DNA of 64,000 bases from Myxococcales bacterium. GTDB taxonomy: Bacteria > Myxococcota_A > Polyangia > Polyangiales > Ga0077539. The notes beneath the pieces are model-generated. The model searched no databases and was not told where the DNA came from. It saw only the letters and a program-made list of their open reading frames with translations. The DNA is taken from the NCBI GenBank assembly GCA_013298625.1, contig JAAFIF010000042.1:1-64000 (forward strand), given 5' to 3'. A program made the position numbers and the translations under genes. Shown in pieces: positions 60,065 to 64,000 of this stretch (its first letter is position 1; every line of letters starts with the position of its first letter).

Positions 60065-62389
60065 ATGGTTCGGCGCGCTCGATGGATGAGCCCGCTGCTG
60101 TTCGGCCTCGCTGCAGCGTGCGGCAATCCGAGCGAGATTCCTGCGAACCCCGAGCAACGCCCTGGTGATCCAGGGGGCGCCGTCGCGCCCGCGCCCGCGA
60201 ACTCGAGCGCGACGTGCGCGCCGCAGACGGTGAGCGCGACGCGCTACCTGCGGCAGCTCTCGCTCGACCTGCGGGGACGGCCGCCGTCGACCGAAGAGCT
60301 CGCGCGCGTCGAAGCCGAAGGGACGGTCGCGGACGACCTGATCGACGCGATGCTCAACAGCCGAGAGTTCTTGCAGCGCGCGAAGGACTGGCACGCTGAG
60401 CTGCTCTGGCCGACGCTCGACGGGTTTCGCATCTCGACGACGGACCTCGCGGCGTTCGACCCCAACATGACCACGGGCGCTGCGGGCGGAGCGTACTCGC
60501 CAGACCCCGAGCTCATCACCGAGGACGGACGCGCGCGGCACCCCAACGCCGTGGTGGCGATTCGCTACAACGGGACGGGCGATCGCGTCTTGCGTGGCGG
60601 CAACGGCGGGACGTTCTGCGACGGTCGCCGCGGCGCACCGTATGAGTATCCCGAGCCCGCGCCGCGCGGATCCGCGCAGCCCACGTACACGAGCACGCTG
60701 AGCGACGGCAGCACCGTCACGCGGCCGTACTACGACGACGACGGCGGACCGTTGCCGATCTACGACGGCGATCACTGTCCCAACTACTGCACGAGCGTGG
60801 CGCCGACGGCGCTCGCGTCGGGGCGAGAGTTGAGGATCATCCGGCCCGCGAGCGGAGGGCGCGGCGCGCTCTGTCAGGTGCTCTCCGTCGATACGCGCGG
60901 CGCCAACGTGCGTGCTTCGGCGGACTACGCGTCGCAGGTGTTGATCAACTCGACGGTCAGCGCGCCGTCGAGCTGGACCGCGGCGGCGCCCGCGGTGAGC
61001 GCGGGCGGCTGCGTCAACCCTGGAGACGTGTGCGAGTGCCCGACGGATCCGGGCGGCGTGGCGACGCCGAGCGGGACGCAGTTTACGATCACCGCGGCGC
61101 CGACGGGCTGGACGGTGGAGGGGCTCGATCGCCCGCCGACGGGCAGCGGGATGGCGCGTCGGATCTACACGTGCCCTGCGTGGGCGCCGTACCGCGTGAC
61201 CAACACGTGCGACAACACGCCAGTGGGCGGGGCCGACGAGGTCTTCAAGGTTCGTCGCGAGGGGACGCGGGTCGTTCGCGATTGGTACTGGTCGGGCGGC
61301 CGCGAGCTGCGCGTGTGCGCGTACGACGCGAGCGCGCGGAGCAACAGCAGCCGCAACGGGCAGTCTTGCGAGACGCCGTACAGCGGGCGCAGGGACACGA
61401 CGTGCGGCTGCGGGCCGCGCGGGCAGTACTGCATGCCGTCCATCGGCGTGTCGCAGAACTCGGACCTCGCGACGCAGACGCAGAGCCGCGTGCGCGACTC
61501 GCTCAACGCCGAGCCGCTCGAGATCGTCTCGAGCGTCGTCGAGCGCGGCGAGGACTACTACAACATCTTCACGACGCGCCGGTCCTTCGTGAACGGCGCG
61601 CTGCGAAACCTCTACGAGAATCAGATCAACTCGGTGCAGGGCATCGAGCTGCAGACGCCGGCGCCGATGAGCGCGATGCCGCAGGCGGCGTTCGGCGACG
61701 ACACGTGGAGGGAGTTCGTCCGCGGCGCAGAGCACTCGGGCGTGCTGACGACGGCGGCGTACCTCGGGCGGTTTCCGACGTGGCGCTCGCGCGTGGCGCA
61801 GTTTCGCATCGCGTTTATGTGCAAGGCGTTTACGCCGGGGAGTGATTTCGTCCCGTCTCCGAGCGACCCGTGCACGCGCGAGCCGAACCTCGCGTCGCGC
61901 TGCGGCTGCCAGAACTGCCACGCGGCGATCGAGCCGATGACGGCGTACTTCGCGCGTTGGGCCGAGCGCTCGACGCGCTACCTCAACCCGCTGGAGTTTC
62001 CGCAGTTCGACGCCAACTGCGCGCAGTGCGCGCTGCGCGGCATCGGGTGCACGGCGCGCTGCCGCACGCAGTACGTGACGGACACGGTGGACGCCGACGG
62101 CGCTCGCTTCGCTGGGACGCTTCGCGGGTTCTTGTACCGCCGCGCCGAAGAGATGACCCGTGTGGACGAAGGTCCGTCGGGCCTCGTCGCGAGCGCGCTC
62201 GCCTCGGGCGAGCTTCAGTCCTGCACCGTGCGCACCGCGTGGAAGCAGCTGGTCAATCGGCCCATGAGCGAGAGCGAGATGCGCACGCTGTTGCCTGGGC
62301 TCTCGGCGGGCTTCGACCAGAGCCGCCACAACTACCGCGCGCTCGTGCGCTCGATCGTGACCTCGGCCACCTACCGGAGGATCGACTGA
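60065..62389 (+). CDS. DUF1549/DUF1588-like exported lipoprotein
   Basis: A 774-aa protein with an Arg-rich N-terminus and lipobox ending LAAAC. Residues about 60-120 (YLRQLSLDLRGRPPSTEELARVEAE, NSREFLQRAKDWHAELLW) are like DUF1549 of planctomycete cytochrome-type clusters. Near residue 617 a CxxCH motif (RCGCQNCHAAIEPM) sits in a DUF1588-like context and could bind a c-type heme. The middle is Cys-rich and variable. It forms a run with the next two exported proteins, whose families are frequently encoded together. Function is unknown; a surface electron-transfer or degradative complex has been suggested for such clusters. Start at 60065 chosen for the signal; 60035 and 60086 are alternatives. 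Confidence 0.8.
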   Translation: MVRRARWMSPLLFGLAAACGNPSEIPANPEQRPGDPGGAVAPAPANSSATCAPQTVSATRYLRQLSLDLRGRPPSTEELARVEAEGTVADDLIDAMLNSREFLQRAKDWHAELLWPTLDGFRISTTDLAAFDPNMTTGAAGGAYSPDPELITEDGRARHPNAVVAIRYNGTGDRVLRGGNGGTFCDGRRGAPYEYPEPAPRGSAQPTYTSTLSDGSTVTRPYYDDDGGPLPIYDGDHCPNYCTSVAPTALASGRELRIIRPASGGRGALCQVLSVDTRGANVRASADYASQVLINSTVSAPSSWTAAAPAVSAGGCVNPGDVCECPTDPGGVATPSGTQFTITAAPTGWTVEGLDRPPTGSGMARRIYTCPAWAPYRVTNTCDNTPVGGADEVFKVRREGTRVVRDWYWSGGRELRVCAYDASARSNSSRNGQSCETPYSGRRDTTCGCGPRGQYCMPSIGVSQNSDLATQTQSRVRDSLNAEPLEIVSSVVERGEDYYNIFTTRRSFVNGALRNLYENQINSVQGIELQTPAPMSAMPQAAFGDDTWREFVRGAEHSGVLTTAAYLGRFPTWRSRVAQFRIAFMCKAFTPGSDFVPSPSDPCTREPNLASRCGCQNCHAAIEPMTAYFARWAERSTRYLNPLEFPQFDANCAQCALRGIGCTARCRTQYVTDTVDADGARFAGTLRGFLYRRAEEMTRVDEGPSGLVASALASGELQSCTVRTAWKQLVNRPMSESEMRTLLPGLSAGFDQSRHNYRALVRSIVTSATYRRID

Positions 62390-63171
62390 TGTCCCCGCTG
62401 CGAACGAAGTCGTCGCTCTTGCTCCTCGGCGCGCTCACGGCGTGCTCGTCCGAGCGCCCCATTCAGGGGACCAACCGCCCTCAGCCTGCGCAAACGCAGG
62501 GGAGCACGTCGGTCGTGGACCCATCGATGTTGCCCGCGGGGCACCCCGTGGTGCCCATCGCGGACCCTCAAGAGAACAGCGATCGCGTGGGCCGTCCGCC
62601 GCGTCGCCTCTCGGTCGATCAGCTGCGCGCGTCGCTGCTCTCGGTGACGGGCTACACGTGGGTGGCCGCGCGGTCGATCCCGGATCCCTCGTCGCCGAGC
62701 GGGACGCGCACGGTGCCCAACGCGGACATGCTCGAGGCGCTCGCGGGCACCTTGGGCCGCGCGGATTTTCTCAGCACGACGTCGCACGCGCTCGACCCTG
62801 CGGTGACGTTCTCGAAGCTGGCGAGCGACGCGGCGCGCATCGCGTGTCGGCAGTCGGTCGCGGACGACGTCGATCAGCCGGACGCTGCGCGCAGGAGGCT
62901 TTTGCGCGAGGTCGCTCCGACGGTCACGTTGATGGCGGATGAAGCGGCGGTGCGCCGAAACATCACGTACATGGCCAGGCGCTTCTGGGGCCGCGCGCTC
63001 GACGCGAACGGCGCCGAGACGAACGGCATTCTCGCGGTGTTTCGCGCGGCGTCGACGAGCGCCGAGGTTCGCGAAGGCATGCGCGTCACGCGCCCCGCGG
63101 GAGCGCCCGCGGACGGCTGGAGAGCGGTCTGCGTCGCGATGGCGACGGACCCGCAGTTTCTTACGTACTGA
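62389..63171 (+). CDS. DUF1592/DUF1595-like exported lipoprotein
   Basis: A 260-aa protein whose ATG overlaps the stop of the previous gene by one base (TGATG), with CGGAGG upstream. The signal ends TAC (LLLLGALTAC). The sequence RRLSVDQLRASLLSVTGY and the end RRFWGRALDANGAETNGI to GWRAVCVAMATDPQFLTY follow the order of DUF1587/1595/1592 proteins that accompany DUF1588 and DUF1501. It is much shorter than full DUF1592 proteins, so it may be a split or reduced member whose partner domain is in the preceding gene. Confidence 0.75.
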   Translation: MSPLRTKSSLLLLGALTACSSERPIQGTNRPQPAQTQGSTSVVDPSMLPAGHPVVPIADPQENSDRVGRPPRRLSVDQLRASLLSVTGYTWVAARSIPDPSSPSGTRTVPNADMLEALAGTLGRADFLSTTSHALDPAVTFSKLASDAARIACRQSVADDVDQPDAARRRLLREVAPTVTLMADEAAVRRNITYMARRFWGRALDANGAETNGILAVFRAASTSAEVREGMRVTRPAGAPADGWRAVCVAMATDPQFLTY

Positions 63172-63191
63172 GCTGTCGGACGGGTGATGCC

Positions 63192-64000
63192 ATGAAGAGT
63201 GATCGCAAGTCACAAGGGTTTCAGGCCACGCGCAGGCAGCTTCTGTCTGCGACCGCCGCGGCGTCGATGGCGGGGATGGCCGCGCGCTTCGGGTTCGGCA
63301 ACGTCGCGCACGCGCAGATGCGGGCGATGGTCGACAGCAAGCGTCGCTTCATCTTCTGCTATTTTCCTGGCGGTTGGGATCAGCTGCTGTTTCTCGACCC
63401 GAGAGACCCTTCGGTGTTCACCGAAGAGCAGCGCGGGATGACGCTGACCGACGTGCGCTACGAGCAGCTCGCGAACTCGCAGTTCGGGACGCGGGTGTTG
63501 CGGCCGGATGGCGCTGGCGCGCCGAGCAACCTTTCGTTCGGCCCCGCGGCGGTGAAGTTCAACGGCGACGGCTCCGTGCGCGGGCCGGACATCCGCGAGC
63601 ACGCGAGCAAGATCTCGCTCGTGCGCGGCGTCAACATGGGCACCGTCGCGCACGAGGTCGGCTACCGGTTCTTCAACACCGGCACGTTTCCCGCGGGAAA
63701 CTCCGCGCGCGGCTCGAGCGTTGCGACGCAGATCGCCGCGATGCTGCAGACCGTCGAGCCGAACCCGATCGCCGCGCTCCCGACGCTCTCGCTCAGGGTC
63801 GAGGCCTACAACGAGAGCATGCCCGGCCGCTTCTCGGCGCTGCGGGTCAACTCGATCGGGGATCTCTTGCAGGTGCTCAGCCGTGACGGCGCGATGCTCG
63901 AGCACTCGACGGTCGAGGGCGCGCTCGACGAGTTCGCCACGAGCGAGCGCCCCTGCGAGGTCAACGTGTACGACCGTCGCGGAGTGCTCACGCGTATGCG
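63192..64000 (+). CDS. DUF1501 family protein, Tat-exported, cut by window end
   Basis: The first 269 codons of a larger gene. The N-terminus has a twin-arginine motif (ATRRQLLSATAAASMAGMAA), so the protein is exported folded. The following FCYFPGGWDQLLFLDPRD segment is typical of DUF1501, a sulfatase/alkaline-phosphatase-like fold often found with DUF1549/DUF1592 partners. The remaining C-terminal part lies outside the window. The ATG is 20 nt after the preceding stop with a moderately placed GGGTGATG lead. Confidence 0.85.
   Translation, partial: MKSDRKSQGFQATRRQLLSATAAASMAGMAARFGFGNVAHAQMRAMVDSKRRFIFCYFPGGWDQLLFLDPRDPSVFTEEQRGMTLTDVRYEQLANSQFGTRVLRPDGAGAPSNLSFGPAAVKFNGDGSVRGPDIREHASKISLVRGVNMGTVAHEVGYRFFNTGTFPAGNSARGSSVATQIAAMLQTVEPNPIAALPTLSLRVEAYNESMPGRFSALRVNSIGDLLQVLSRDGAMLEHSTVEGALDEFATSERPCEVNVYDRRGVLTRM

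Overview
The window reads as a chromosomal segment of a high-GC predatory or soil bacterium of the Myxococcota, most likely a Polyangiales/Sandaracinaceae-type lineage. This is inferred from gene content: many exported lipoproteins with Asp/Ala-rich spacers, eukaryote-like Ser/Thr kinases, a bacterial GRAS protein, WGR and PARP-finger-like domains, an enormous SpvB/RHS protein, and strong G/C in third codon positions. No rRNA, phage or complete IS element was seen. One tRNA gene (Ala, anticodon GGC) is present.

Layout. 0.3-5.2 kb: lipid catabolism genes (an NAD-dependent epimerase next to a large acyl-CoA dehydrogenase, a YHS-type lipoprotein, and a second acyl-CoA dehydrogenase). Both dehydrogenases carry the same TGAAT-N4-ATTCA palindrome upstream. 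5.4-9.1 kb: SUMF1-fold lipoprotein, TAXI-like binding protein, tRNA-Ala, murB. 9.1-9.8 kb: gene-free long inverted repeat. 9.8-19.8 kb: VTT membrane protein, Cys-rich lipoprotein coupled to a SUI1 factor, a 1066-aa protein ending in a WGR-like domain, hrpB, a lipoprotein. 19.9-32.7 kb: a 3519-aa SpvB/RHS toxin with an unrecognised tip, a cognate immunity-type gene, then a decayed second tip and a second immunity gene, followed by AT-richer accessory sequence with inverted repeats and small orphan genes. 32.8-42.1 kb: lipoproteins, two paralogous proteins with a PARP-type zinc-finger signature (the second translationally coupled to an aminotransferase and an SDR), a lipoprotein hydrolase, a GreA/GreB-type C-terminal domain protein, and two related arrays of a REP-like repeat.

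42.1-49.4 kb: enoyl-CoA hydratase, TM2 protein, MATE exporter, HAD protein, vWA lipoprotein, a sterol-desaturase-type hydroxylase, and a BASS-type permease/ArsR operon with ATGCAT-rich operator-like sites shared with the hydroxylase. 49.6-56.4 kb: a co-directional signalling cluster: GRAS protein, a 179-aa possible sensor, SpoIIE phosphatase, GHKL kinase, STAS/DUF1987-like antagonist, Ser/Thr kinase and parvulin, several with overlapping start/stop codons. 56.5-64 kb: DUF2330 protein, a transmembrane Ser/Thr kinase, and a cluster of exported DUF1549/DUF1588-like, DUF1592-like and DUF1501 proteins, the last cut by the window end.

The strongest candidates for undescribed biology are the toxin tip/immunity pair with its fossil duplicate (29.5-31.6 kb), the GRAS-led partner-switching cluster (49.6-56.0 kb), and the paired PARP-finger-like proteins (34.6-37.7 kb). 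Functions are assigned by reading motifs only; no database search was run.
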